64,000 bases of DNA from Nigrospora sphaerica (lineage: Eukaryota; Ascomycota; Sordariomycetes; Amphisphaeriales; Apiosporaceae). The stretch spans positions 1,612,001 to 1,676,000 of the forward strand of contig JAGVVL010000013.1 of assembly GCA_018287875.1 (NCBI GenBank). The letters run 5' to 3'. Below, piece after piece: positions 35,923 to 47,361 of this stretch. Below the pieces are notes generated by a model. It saw nothing but the letters and a program-made list of their open reading frames with translations. It searched no databases and had not been told where the DNA came from. Made by a program: the position numbers and the translations under genes. Positions within the stretch are counted from its first letter, which is position 1, and each line of letters starts with the position of its first letter.

Positions 35923-37426
35923 GCAGGATACACGGAACGGACATTGGGCTTTCAATCCGTGGGCAGCCAGCCCTGCAGCTGATGCAGAGAGGGTCGTTGT
36001 CCGGATTGGGGCAATGTAGGCCCCCCGGATGCACATGCTCGGTGCGCCGCGACGACTGTACCACGCAATGACGACGGAAACGTCCCACGTGCTTGGTTCG
36101 GGAGCATGATGCAAGCGTCACTCTCACGACGCCTCGACGGTGTCGAGATGCAGCAGACAGCCCCTCTCGGCGGCATGGTCCCCGCGTCGACGCGTCATGG
36201 GCATGGCGTGGCAGCAATGGCTAGAGACGCGTCTCATGGGTGACACCATGCACAGCAGATGCGATGGTCCTCCTGCCGTCTCGAATTAGCAGCCAGGGGC
36301 TGGTTAGCCACGGACAAAAGGCCTGCACGGCGCGAGCATACATAGATGTAGAATCGGGAGGTGCATTGTGCACAGACGGCGGTAATCGACAGCGGCCATA
36401 CCATGTCCCCGGATGCATTCACTTTGCGAAACGGGTCAATCTGCTCACGTCACCTTCGGGCATGGGCTAAAGATAGAAAAGGTCGGTAAGGTATCCTGCC
36501 GACGAGGTATCCTGCCGATGCTGGACAACCCGTTTCGGCAACATGGCGACTACTTTAGCACCTAAAAATCGTTGGGCACGTTGACGGTATCGGGTCAGCC
36601 TGGGCGAGCCGGAGGAAGACGAGGACGCGGCGGGCTCTGCGTAGGTCACAACTATGATGGGCCGAGGCAGGGCTGACATGATCATGTCTCACATCTTATA
36701 GGTCCGTCAAGCCGCCTGCCGCCCGGAGTGCGGCCTCTCACGATGCCCGCCAAGAAGTCGCTCGCGGACCCCAGGTAAGACATTGCCTTGTCGTACGAGC
36801 CGAGGCATCCGTGGAGTGCTTGACGGCTCACATAAGGTTGGAGAGCAAGCAGCTCGGAACAACCGAGTGACGGACTGCGCCACTGGGCTCTAGGCAATGC
36901 CATGCATGGCCTTCTCTCGGGACAAGGCGGCCTCACCTCGCGCCCTGTGAGCCCGTTCGCAGGTAAAGCCAATCGCCCAGCTGCGCCTCGAGACTCGGGC
37001 AGGGATTGGCTCGTCAGAGTGGCACCTGGGGAGAGAGAGGACCAATTCTGCGGTTCGTCTGATGTCGCGAGGCCCACCCCCGACGATGGCAAGCTTCTAC
37101 GGACCTCCATACACTTTGTTGAGAACACCCAAAAGTATGCAACGCCATCAGGGGGCGGGCGGCATCGCAACGGACATGGGCGACTAGGAGGGCCGCAGCC
37201 TGGCCTTTGAGGCCTGACGAGCTGTATATATCATTGCTCAGTTCTCCAATCATGGCAATCTCTCGGAACATCATCTCATCACCTCATCACCTCTTCCCAT
37301 CAAGGCCTCATTCACTCGCCTTTTCCCCCTATTCTCATCTCTCGCCCGGGTGCAGCCTGCTCGACAGCCGAAAACCTCAGCCAAGGGCACGCAACCACCT
37401 TACTATCCATCTCATCCACCGCCATC
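35923..37426. other. Intergenic, no gene seen
   Basis: This is downstream DNA of the helicase and the promoter of the secreted hydrolase. The frames are short and overlapping. The last 150 bases before 37427 form a CT-rich leader (repeated CATCTCATC and CACC words), typical of strongly expressed fungal genes. A TATATATC-like box lies around 37225. Confidence 0.5.
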
Positions 37427-38599
37427 ATGACCAAGTACACTTCCGGTCTCGTGCTCAGCGGCCTGGTGGCCTTGGCATCGGCTCGCAGCTGCACCAACGT
37501 CACGGTGCCCGTCACCATTTCGGCGCGCAATGCCAACTTCACCCTGGAGACCCCCGTCGACAACGTCCAGACGCGCAACTTCCTGCTCAACTTCGCGTCG
37601 CGGCCGGGCTACAACATGAGCGCGGAGAACCTTGGCGGCTACGCCGATATCTCGGGCACCTACGACATCGCCGGGACGTACTGCCAGCCCGACGAGGGCG
37701 CGGGCAAGGCGCTGCAGATCCTGGTGCACGGCATGGCCTTCGACCGCTCGTACTGGGACTGGCCGACCAACAACTACAACTACAGCTACGTCAACGCCGC
37801 CATCGACCGCAACTACAGCACCTTCTCCCTCGACCGCCTGGGCTCGGGCGACTCCCGGCCGGCCGGCATCGACCCGGTCCAGGAGGTGCAGATCCCGTTG
37901 CAGGCGGCGGCCTTGAACAACATCACGGCGCAGCTGCGCGCGAACACGGTCGAGGGCATCGACACTTCCTCCTTTGGCCAGTTCTTCCACGCGGCGCACG
38001 GTATTGGCGCTGTCGTCCTGTATGCCTTCTCGCAGGGCAACCCGGTCGACGACGACGGCAACAAGCTGAGCGACGGCATGGTGCTGACGGGCTTCAGCCA
38101 CATGAGCTACCTTGACGACTACAAGATGGCGACGGGCTACCAGCCGCTCTCGTCCTCGTGGGTGCAGGCCAACGGGCTCTCCGCCTATTCGGACGTCGAG
38201 AACGGCTACCTGGCGACGGGCGACGAGTTCGCCATCCAGGGCAACCTCTTCGGCCCCGGCCAGTTCGACACGGTTATCCTCGAGGCCGCCCTCGATGCCG
38301 CCCAGCCCGTTGCCATCGGTGAGCTCCTCACGGTCGACGGTGTCCTCGCCGACAACAGCCTGTACGCCGGCCCCGTCATGGTGGCGGCCGGCAACCGTGA
38401 CCTCGGCTTCTGCGGCGGCAACTGCACCCAGGACTCTTCCGCCTCCATCCCCAGCCAGTCGGCCGATTATTTTGGCAGCGCCACCCAGGTCCAGATCGGC
38501 ATCCTGGCCGATGCCGGTCACGCCCTGAACCTCGAGTACACGTGCCAGACCACCTTCGCCACCCTCGGCGACTTCTTCGACCAGTTCGTCGACGCGTAA
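37427..38599 (+). CDS. Secreted alpha/beta-hydrolase-fold protein lacking the nucleophile serine
   Basis: The 390-aa intronless product has a signal peptide (cleavage near residue 19, ALASA then RSC) and several N-glycosylation sequons (NVT, NFT, NMS, NYS, NIT, NCT). The fold is an alpha/beta hydrolase: LQILVHGMAFDRSYW gives the HG oxyanion strand, the family's serine elbow follows, and a likely acid Asp325 (GNRDLGFC) and base His365 (AGHALNLEY) come later. At the elbow, however, the sequence reads HAAHGIGAVV where GHSxGS is expected, so Gly192 replaces the nucleophile serine. The codon is GGT; AGT would be serine. If the base is right, the protein would be catalytically dead as a serine hydrolase, perhaps a carbohydrate- or lipid-binding pseudoenzyme. 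The rest of the frame is intact, which argues against simple decay. Confidence 0.85.
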   Translation: MTKYTSGLVLSGLVALASARSCTNVTVPVTISARNANFTLETPVDNVQTRNFLLNFASRPGYNMSAENLGGYADISGTYDIAGTYCQPDEGAGKALQILVHGMAFDRSYWDWPTNNYNYSYVNAAIDRNYSTFSLDRLGSGDSRPAGIDPVQEVQIPLQAAALNNITAQLRANTVEGIDTSSFGQFFHAAHGIGAVVLYAFSQGNPVDDDGNKLSDGMVLTGFSHMSYLDDYKMATGYQPLSSSWVQANGLSAYSDVENGYLATGDEFAIQGNLFGPGQFDTVILEAALDAAQPVAIGELLTVDGVLADNSLYAGPVMVAAGNRDLGFCGGNCTQDSSASIPSQSADYFGSATQVQIGILADAGHALNLEYTCQTTFATLGDFFDQFVDA

Positions 38600-41184
38600 G
38601 CCGGTCGTCTCCTCCCCTTTTCTTCCCCATCGGGGGTGTCTCGCCAGGGCCTCCATTCCGCGCGCAACATATTACGACTACTCATCATCACACACCGAGC
38701 CCCTTCCCGCGCCGGGCACCATTTTCCACCCGTTCCTCTTGTTCTCTTTCCCTTTGTCTTTTTCCTTTTCCTTGGAGCCTCAGTAATGACCGAGAGAGAC
38801 ATACATACGTACACCAGCATCTTTGATTTTTTCCCTCTTTTCTATTTTTCTTGGCCCACGAACCCCCTCAAGCTAGATCGTGTATTGTTGTTGTTTCAGG
38901 GCTTCCGCATCGATTCGGTTTTTTCCCCAAGGAAAAGCAAGAATCGGCTGTACTTTAATCACACAAAAAGCTGTGTAACAGGTTCGAGGACGGGAGTGGT
39001 AATGACTTGAGATAGAAATTCAAAACGGTTTCGTCAGAGATACCCTGCTTCTTTTTAATTCTCCGTTTTCCGGTGATCATCCGCCCAATCTCTCAGCTCG
39101 CATATTCGACGGATTTGCAGACAACCTTCGCCACTCTTCGCCCACTCTTCGCCCACTCTTCGCCCACTCTTCGCCCACTCTTCGCCCACTCTTCGCCCAC
39201 TCTTCGCCCACTCTTCGCCCACTCTTCGCCCACTCTTCTTGCTGCAGCGTTTGGCATGCTTTGTGAGACTCTTTTTTTTTTGGCAGAACCGACCGTCTCG
39301 CCAGCTCCTCGTGGTACAATTCCCATGTGCAAGTGTAATACAGTGTGCCAACTCATGGAGGGGCATGTTCCGTTCTGTGGTACATGGTTCCACGAAGCGA
39401 GACGGCCCGCGTGGGTGTAACATGAAGGGGGTTCGGGTGGCTCCCGAAATGCTGACCTCGCCGCCTAGTCCCGAAGCAGCACTCGGCTTAAATAGCCGCA
39501 GAGCCAAATTGGACTACCAATCACCAAGGGGAGGGTTCGGACGATTGGATTAAACGTTATTGGTCCCATACAGCACGGGAATTCCCTAATACGGGTCGTC
39601 TGTGCTAAATACTGGTTTCCCCTTCCCCAAACCTAGCCCCTTTTTTTACTTTTCTATTTCGTTCGTTCTACCCATACCATAGCCACAATCTCTTACGCCC
39701 TCGTCTTCCCCTTACCCCGATGTAACGAAAGAATGCAGGATCATTTAAGTCCAACAGCGCTGAGGCAGTGCATGATAGGGTAAATTGCAATGGGTGGGTT
39801 ACGCAGATGGAGACAAAGAAAAGCCCGCGGTCACATGCCATTTCCCGGGGTTCCGCGTCGTTACGAGTTCCCAGCCCGAAGGATCAGATCGCGGGGGTGG
39901 AATGGCCGCCCATACCTTTTGCCTAGCCCTTTGGGGTGTGCACGCGTGTCACGCATTCCTCTACGACCCGGGACATACTGGACGTGGCCCACGCGGGGTG
40001 GGTTCACATAATTATATTGCGATCCCAGATGGTCAGGAGCGTACGGCGATTCGAGATCGTAAGGAATGTGGCTCGAGCGACGGATTCCAGATCCGGCGGG
40101 AAACAAAAACGCCTTCCCCTTGCCCCCCCTTTTCCCAAGCAAACACGGCGGCTCGCAAGGGAGCCATGCCACCGCATTCCGAAGCTGTACCCCATACCCT
40201 TGGCTGCGAACTGCGCGTGAGGTCGAAGAACCCGAAGGCCTAGGTGTTGAATTTCTGCTTCAAAAGCTGATTCTGTCGTGGTTCCGCTTCAAGGTCCTCG
40301 CGAATGCCTCAGTCGTCGCGTGAACGTTTGCCAACACGTCTTGGACTTTCGGGTCGGTGGAATTCTTGTCACAGCCATCTCTGACGTCTGATTCTCAAGA
40401 CAAAGCAGAAGCGGCCTCACAGGCCCACTGCACCGTGTCACCAACCAGCCCCGGGCCGGGTCATGCGTGCTGTCCAATTCCTCGGTACAGGGGATATACC
40501 GCCGCTGCTCCTTTGATCCCCCCTATGTGTGGCACCGACGGCGTAGCTCTTGTGGTACAGGGGTGAACCAATCAGCCAACCGAGACCGCAAGCAGAGCCC
40601 GTCTGAACGAGTTTGCGCCAACCGTGTTGGTTCGGGGACGAAGTTCTCCGAAGAATGTTGCGTACCGGTGAGCGCAGTGGCAAAATTTACTAAACGACAG
40701 AGGGAGAACTCGAGCGCACGCGTGGGCCCTGCTACGATTATAAACATTATCCCCAGGGGGTGCATGCCTCCTTGCCTCTCTGGCTCCCAACAGCCGCCCT
40801 GATCGTGTTGGCTGACTTTTGAGGCCCACACATTCCGCCTGGCGGTGAGTCCATTCCTATCTTACCTCAAAGATTGCCAGCTCCTCGACGAGGACCTCAT
40901 TCTTTGTTGGGCACCGATGTGCTTCTTCTTGTGTCAAGGTGCGGTAGAAGTCTCCACAGTCGTTGTCTCGCTCCCCCGAGTGAGCCTCTAACCAATGCAC
41001 CCGGTCCTTTTCATTTTCTGAACAGTAGGAACGTCAAATTCAGCCCCAAAATGAGTCCTCCTGCCCACAGGCCCAACGATGACAGCGTTGGTCTTGCTCG
41101 GTGGAGGCTTCCGGCCCTGCTCAATGGGGAAGCGGCCTTTGGAACCTCTCGGAGAAAAGGGCGAAGGCAGCTTTGCTACCCCCA
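38600..41184. other. Gene-poor region with a minisatellite
   Basis: This begins with a T-rich 3' region after the hydrolase, then contains an 11-bp tandem array (39127-39240). The rest is without a supported gene. Long frames on the minus strand at 39055-39507 are products of the tandem array read in three phases. Frames at 39785-40243 and around 40500-40800 lack signatures. Confidence 0.55.
39127..39240. repeat. 11-bp minisatellite (ttcgcccactc), nine perfect copies
   Basis: Nine identical copies of ttcgcccactc run from 39137 to 39235. A 10-bp variant (one C missing) lies at 39127-39136 and a partial copy follows. Because 11 is not a multiple of 3, all three frames repeat with an 11-residue period, giving spurious repetitive peptides. 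Perfect identity points to recent expansion, so the copy number is likely polymorphic. Confidence 0.95.
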
Positions 41185-41415
41185 TTATCGCTTCCGCCGC
41201 TTCGTGTGGCGCAGCTTGCAGGACGAGCAGACCTCGTCGTAATGCACGCGGCGCGTCGCCTCGAGGTAGGGGCAGGAACGGGAGTAGGGCCGACCGTCGC
41301 GGCAGGGCCGCCAGGACTGCTGGTTCACGGCCCCGTGGTAGCCCGGGTAGCCGCCGCCGACAATGTCGTGGTTGCATTGCGGACACCGCCAGTGGTCAAT
41401 GTCCACCTTGCACAT
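41185..41415 (-). CDS. Small conserved-looking CxxC protein of 76 aa
   Basis: The 76-aa product starts MCKVDIDHWRCPQCNHDI and ends DEVCSSCKLRHTKRRKR. Two CxxC pairs (CPQC near residues 11-14 and CSSC near 64-67), an initial Cys2 and a Cys-Pro-Tyr segment in the middle suggest a zinc-binding fold. Pezizomycotina carry many short proteins of this CxxC-H-Y-C-x-x-C style, usually annotated as hypothetical. The basic tail could bind nucleic acid. Function is unknown. The flanks are AT-rich gene-poor DNA, so the preserved cysteine spacing is the main argument that the gene is real. Confidence 0.55.
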   Translation of the reverse strand: MCKVDIDHWRCPQCNHDIVGGGYPGYHGAVNQQSWRPCRDGRPYSRSCPYLEATRRVHYDEVCSSCKLRHTKRRKR

Positions 41416-44320
41416 CTTGCCACCTCTGTGTCTGCCCCCCTGGCGAGCTTGGGGAGAGCAGTTGCTTCTGCAGCGGGGCCGAACCTTGTGTCTTTGACTT
41501 TGATTGTCGGCGATGTTGGGCCGCCTCGGTATGCGGGTACTCTGTTGTGGTTGCTCGGCAATGTCGATATAGATGGTGGTGATTCTAACACTCTTGAGGG
41601 GAAGAATCGTCGCTCTATAGATGATTCGATGCCGGCAAGATCGGCCCCTTATATCAAGCTAACTTTGTTTGCTTGTCACTATCAGTTCGCTGACAAAGCT
41701 TTCTTGAATAAAAAAATACGAATAGTAGCGGCCAATGGGCATTTATGTTATGAACTACTTTGTTATCCGAGAGATGCCGGTAAATCCTAGCTGCTTTTTG
41801 TTCCAAAACTGGAAGTTTTTGCATAATCCAAACTGCTCAATGGACATCGTTCATGCTTATGCGGCTATTGGTTCTTGGTTAGGAGCGACCGATGTAGCCT
41901 GTGTATAATTTAGCGGAGTGGTAAAGAGGCCAAAGTTCATGGCCCCCAAAAAAGTAGCAACAGTTTATTGAATGCAAACCTGGTGCAAATGAGTTCAAAC
42001 ACAAACTCCGTACACTCGTAAAGCTATTATTACAGGTAGTATTTTCTAGTTGTCCGTTTCAAAGAGAAAATACTGAAAAATGAATAACAGGTAGGGACAA
42101 GGTAGTTGACAACAAAACCGTAGACGTTATACAAAAGGTTAAGGACGCCGAGCATGCGATAACGTGCACAATTTGCTTTAGGAGTCACCAACGCTTCGGG
42201 TACGTTAGGAGCGGTAAATACTAGCAGCATTGCAAAGCGTTTCTCGGTAAAGTCGTGGACACAAGCAACGTGCTCGATTGCTTCGGCGGCCTGTATAAAG
42301 AAGAACCGCCTGTACGGGAAGTCTCGCCGGTGAAGACATCCCTTCTCGTGGTCTGAAAGCTGCAAAAAGAGCTCTGCGCGTGGAAAGACACGGAAGAAGC
42401 GAAGGCTCCCTGCTGGCGACAGCGACAGGCTTCCCGGGGCGGCCACGAGATCTTGTCGCGAAAGAAGCGTCTAAGAATCTGGGCAAAGTCGTGGACAAAG
42501 TGTCGCACGGTATTGGTGCGTTCTAGAGGCTTCGAATGTTATCCCGCTCGCCTCGGGGGACACCAAGAATCCACAACGGGAGGCTTTCTTAAACTTGCTA
42601 CGGCTACCAATGCAGCGACGCCTGGCTCGTAAGTTTACTTTCCGCGTCAATTACCTATCACTGCGTCGAAGAAGCGACCAAAGGGTGGAACATGGAAGAA
42701 TGTAAGACGGACGAGCGGTTAGACCAATTGATGGACTATCGCTTACGCGGCGCAGGCCTTTCGCACGGCCACCAACATAGGAACTTTCTTTAGGAACGAG
42801 AAATTTCCTCTCCATGGAAATGGCTCGTGAGCAAAAGGTGGACAACATCGACAGACAAAAGCACACTTGCCAATGGCTGCCGCCACTTCAAATGTACTGG
42901 AGATTGTGCGGCAACTGGGGCAGCACTGTTGATCATACAGTTACTTCAGCTCAGGATTTACTGTAGGACTCCATAAATATTTGCTGGGTTTGTTACTATA
43001 CCGTCTTAATCCTTTATCTTCCACATATGGGTGTAAAATCAAGCAATCATGGACTTTTTTTTTTTTTTTAAAGAATAGTACTTCCTCAAACACTCTAACC
43101 AAACCACATAGTCGGACCATTTAGTCTCACGCTCTGGCTACTGCTGGGTCCATAATATGCATAGTCAGCCACTTGAGTCGAAGATTAACGACTCTACGGG
43201 TCAGCCGGGCCCAAGGATGACCATTGGGTTCGATTCCTTCACCTGCTTCGCTCCGCCACCATGCCAAAACGTGAATAAGTCCGTAGTGGTCCCGGGTAGG
43301 TGGCTTGACTTACCAAAATGGCCACATGTGACGAGCGAGCTGATCTCTTACGCGGCCCTTTATTGGAGGTGGTCGCAATGTTCGGGCTCACCTTTCAGTC
43401 CCCGAAGGGGGCCGCGGTTGGCTTCGGGATGCCCTCAAGCGGTACGTTGCGGGGGTGGCGCACACCTCCGGACCCACGATTAGCATCCGGACACTGCTGC
43501 ATAGGTTCTCTAGAGTTTCTGCATCGTACGGGAACAAGAAGGACTCGCTGCTCATTTCTTGCTTTCATAGACCGGGCCACGGAAGCTCGGCGATGTACTT
43601 CTATGGGATGCCGAGCATGTCCAATGCCAAAGAATACTGTTGACTCCCCCCAGGCTCCCTGGGGCTGGTGTACGGGGAAGCAGAAAACAGTAGGCGAGCA
43701 ATGCCGTCGGTCCTTGGCCGCCATCGTATGGGTAAACGAGGTGATGGGCATTGGGCGAGCGTTTACAGCGGAGTAAAGTACGGTGGCGGTCAAGATGAGG
43801 TACTGTCCTGTTTGAAGCCTTTGGAACCTTGGTGACAGAAGCGGCGTTACCAAGGTGGTCTATAGCCTGAAAAAGGCTAGGTGGTAATGACACCGGTACC
43901 AGGTTTCGGACAGGCGGGTGTCGGCGTCATCTAGAAGGGCCGGCAACAGATTGGCTGCTTCTGCCTCGCGGGGCGTTGGCACGACAAGTCGCTTTGTGAG
44001 CTGTGACCGGCGCAGCCGTCGACGACTTTTACCCCAGTCGGGCGCGAGCAGGGGGGTTCGATTAGGGGGGCTTATTGTGTACTCGTAGGTGCCTGGGGTA
44101 TTTGACCAGGATGCGTCACCCGGAGCCCCAAGCCGGCCGGAGCCCGCGTCCGCAGGGTGCGAGAGCGCCGGACACGGGACGTAAGCGCATGGTCGAGGAC
44201 AGGCCTGTGATCGTTGCATCGTTCGTTTGAAGATACGATGGAGGGCCTCATAAATAACAGCACAGCACCGAAGCGTGTTTTGTGGTGCGTCAACAGACGG
44301 CATTGTGCCAAAAGAGAAGT
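41416..44320. other. AT-rich gene-poor region with a possible broken frame
   Basis: Base composition drops noticeably (41.6-43.1 kb) compared with the neighbouring genes. On the minus strand between 42508 and 42030 two phases carry protein-like pieces in order (HDFAQILRRFFRDK, then LRFFRVFPRAELFLQLSDHE and RRFFFIQAAEAIEHVACVHD), suggesting a frameshifted relic of an unknown gene. Nothing else is supported. Confidence 0.35.
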
Positions 44321-44530
44321 ATGGACGTCAACACCTTCGTGATTTTCGGCTGCCTCTGCCTCGGCCTCTACGCATTCTCCGAACAACCGCTGCCGCCGCC
44401 CTACCGCCTCATTCTTGCCTGGGCTGCCCTCACGCTGAGCTGGCAGGGGTTGGCATTGGGAAGAGTGCATGTAGCTGCGCTGCGAAACGCGCGACCCGTC
44501 CGACGACTGCTGCACCGTTTCGCGAACTAA
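44321..44530 (+). CDS. Possible small membrane protein of 69 aa
   Basis: This frame reads MDVNTFVIFGCLCLGLYAF, then a Pro-rich turn, a second hydrophobic segment (LILAWAALTLSWQGLALG), and a basic tail (RNARPVRRLLHRF). Two membrane spans with a positively charged end is a plausible small membrane protein. It has no recognised family and could be chance; an upstream in-frame Met lies at 44282. Confidence 0.3.
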   Translation: MDVNTFVIFGCLCLGLYAFSEQPLPPPYRLILAWAALTLSWQGLALGRVHVAALRNARPVRRLLHRFAN

Positions 44531-44973
44531 TGACTTGCCTTCGGGACATAGATACCGCAGACCGTCTGCTCTGGTGCAAGAGGGGACTCAAGGGCGGAGG
44601 TCTGACAAAAGTAGCGATATGCAGATCGAGGAGCAGCTGGGAGGAAGAAGTGCGAGCCCAAGACGCGGGTGGGCCAAAGTTTTTGTGGCTGAAGCGCGAG
44701 TACATGGCTGTGTGGCTCTGTTCCGGGCCAGCACGGCCGCCACAAAAGAGGGCTCGACTAGCCCCAATCGGGCTTAGCCTCCACAAAAGTCGGTTCTGGT
44801 AGCAGGCGATTCTGGTTCCCCTGCTCTGTGTGTGAAATTTCTCAAGCGGTAGGCCAATTTTCGTTTGAGCGACCTGAGTCCAGACGGCAGACCCCTCTCG
44901 CCTTTTCCTTGCCAGCAAACCTCCCTCCCAGTCACGACAACGACCATCCACTAACCACCCCAGCAGACTCAAG
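44531..44973. promoter_or_regulatory. Upstream region and leader of eL19
   Basis: The last 100 bases before the eL19 start are C/T/A-rich (CCTCCC, ACCACCCCAGCAGACTCAAG), like leaders of fungal ribosomal protein genes. No separate gene is supported. Confidence 0.4.
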
Positions 44974-46090
44974 ATGTAAGTCCTCATTGATTTGCTGCGC
45001 CTTTCCCTGCTGCTTGGCCGGATCGCGCTGTTTTTGATGGCTTGCCGACGTTGGAGATGGGGGTGCCCGGGGAGATGCGAATTGATTGATGGATTGACGC
45101 CTTCGAGAGACGACACACCAAAACTCGGGCTATGATGGATATTTTCTGCGCTACCAGCGCCGCCGCCAACGCCAACACTGCGACAACCACGGCCACCACC
45201 ATCCGCCGTTTCGCGCACCCGACGTCTGCTACATATTGCAGCACCGTCTCATTTCGAGCCGAACTCGATCGACCCTTTCGCACCCGCCCCTGACCGCCTC
45301 GGCTCTCGCCCGATCCGCCTATCCATCAAATCATCCATCCATTCGTCTCTCCCATCCACCTTGGGCACCCCATCATGCACGCGTGACAGATTCCCAGGGC
45401 ACGGACACGCCGGGCATGGGGAACAGGCGGGCTAATACGTGATGCACAGGGTCAACCTGCGAACCCAGAAGCGCCTGGCCGCGTCGGTCATTGGCTGCGG
45501 CAAGAACAAAGTCTGGCTCGACCCCAACGAGGTCAGCGAGATCAGCAACGCCAACTCGCGCCAGACCATCCGCAAGCTCGTCAGCGATGGCCTCATCATC
45601 CGCAAGCCCGTCACCGTGCACTCGCGATCCCGCGCCCGTGAGCTGAACGCCGCCCGCCGGATTGGTCGTCACAGAGGCTTCGGTAAGCGCAAGGGTACCG
45701 CCGATGCCCGTATGCCCTCGCAGGTCCTCTGGATGCGCCGCCTGCGTGTCCTCCGCCGTCTCCTGGTCAAGTACCGTGCCAGCGGCAAGATCGACAAGCA
45801 CCTGTACCACGAGCTGTACCACTCCAGCAAGGGTAACGCCTTCAAGCACAAGAGAGCCCTGGTTGAGCACGTACGTTGCATCCTCCCTCACTGCCTTGGC
45901 TTGGTCCGCGACCTCCAGTCACTGACATCCGGCACAGATCCACCGCGCCAAGGCTGAGAAGGCCCGCGAGCGGGCTCTTCAGGAGGAGATGGACGCCAAG
46001 CGCGCCAAGACCAGAGCTGCCCGCGAGCGCAAGGCCGAGCGTGTGGCGGCCAAGCGCAACGCCCTGTTGGAGACCGAGGAGTCCAAGTAA
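44974..46090 (+). CDS. RPL19: 60S ribosomal protein eL19 (RPL19), start codon split by an intron
   Basis: eL19 is a structural protein of the large subunit that forms an intersubunit bridge through its long C-terminal helix. Exon 1 contributes only AT (44974-44975). A 474-nt intron (donor GTAAGT, acceptor CAG at 45449) separates it from exon 2 (45450-45870), which begins with the G of ATG and continues [21 protein letters not shown] 67-nt intron follows (GTACGT ... ACAG), then exon 3 (45938-46090). The product has 191 aa, matching yeast (189) and human (196). Conserved stretches include [26 protein letters not shown] and [21 protein letters not shown], and the basic C-terminal helix. The long first intron next to the start codon is usual for fungal ribosomal protein genes. 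No other in-frame ATG precedes the conserved N terminus; the ATG at 45442 is out of frame. Confidence 0.95.
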
Positions 46091-47361
46091 AAATCCCATC
46101 GTCATCAACAACATCTCTGATATTCTGAGTCTTCTGCACATGGGATTCTGAGACACGGCTGCATTCGGAGTCTATGGTTTGGGTCACCTTTTTTTCACTC
46201 GTCGTACTGGAGGCTCGGTCTGGAGGCATGACGTAAAATAATGCGAATGAATCCAACGAGCTGTTTGCATCTGGCAATGAGGGGAAAAGAGCAACGGAAA
46301 CGCGCGCACAACTCCGGGTCCGCTGTCTGCTTGTGATGTTCGATGTGACGACTTGGGCGGGCGTTCCGGTCAGGAGACTAGAGGGCCCCGGCTGGGCTGA
46401 AAAGCTCATGGGCCGCTCCGAGAACCAACTACGATCCATTACAGCGAGATACCAATACACAAAGAAGACTTGGACCCACAAACTGCGTAGGACAAGCACG
46501 AGTGACCGGCTTAAGTCAAAGTTCCCGACAGCCCTGATCATCCGTCTTGGGCAGCTCCATGGTAAACCCATGGCGTGTCCGGCCTGCCCATCTCTGAGAC
46601 CTACCAAGAGGCGTTTGCTTTTGGAGAACGCACCGGGGCTATTGCTCGGAAACCTACTTCCCACCCGACGGCGCTCGTGGCGAAAGATGGGATCACTCGT
46701 CCTCCTGTCTCTTCGCTCGGGTATGTTGGGGCGATGCCTCGTGCCGCGCCGGATCCAGTCTCGCCAGTAGCCCTGGAGTCGTGGTACCATCCATGATCCT
46801 CAAGAGACGTAGATAGCTTCCGAGCATGATAAGGTTCTCTTCCCCGGGGACCGTACGCCCAGTTCAGGGATTCACTCTCTTGTTCACGCAGGTGGATTGT
46901 TGCTGTTACCTAGAGAGGGGGAAACCCGTTCAGCTGGAGCGTTGGGTGAATACGATGCATCGTGAATGCCCGGGGCACGACAAGTCTACGTGACGTTGCT
47001 GGATGCCTATGTCAGCTCCAGGCCGCGGGCGGCAATCGCAACCTGGTCGAAGGATGGGGATGACGCGCCGGTCGGCACGTGGTGTTCTAAGTTTTCCCAT
47101 AACGCGGGCTAGATACCAGCTAAACCCCCAACCCCCACCATCACTTGCCGGTCGGGTGCCCATCCAGTCCAGAGAGATGAATGAGAGTGGCAAACTATCA
47201 ACTAGCTGTGGACGTCACGGTACAGCGCTTGCATACTTCCAATATTAGCGGAACCGACTTACGAAATGCGGGCCGTCTTTAGATTCTATTCAATCCATAC
47301 CGCGATAAGGCAAATTTTTTCAACAACCAACACCGACCGGTCGTCTACGACTGGATTCATT
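46091..47361. other. Intergenic, no gene seen
   Basis: This is the 3' region of eL19 and the upstream flank of the tRNA gene. The frame at 46333-46770 is basic and without motif. The DNA is AT-richer than coding DNA. No repeat is evident. Confidence 0.5.

Noticed and set aside
39055..39507. Minus-strand protein with GEEWAKSGRRV repeats
   Set aside because: It is only the translation of the 11-bp minisatellite; no start context or flanking domain supports a gene.
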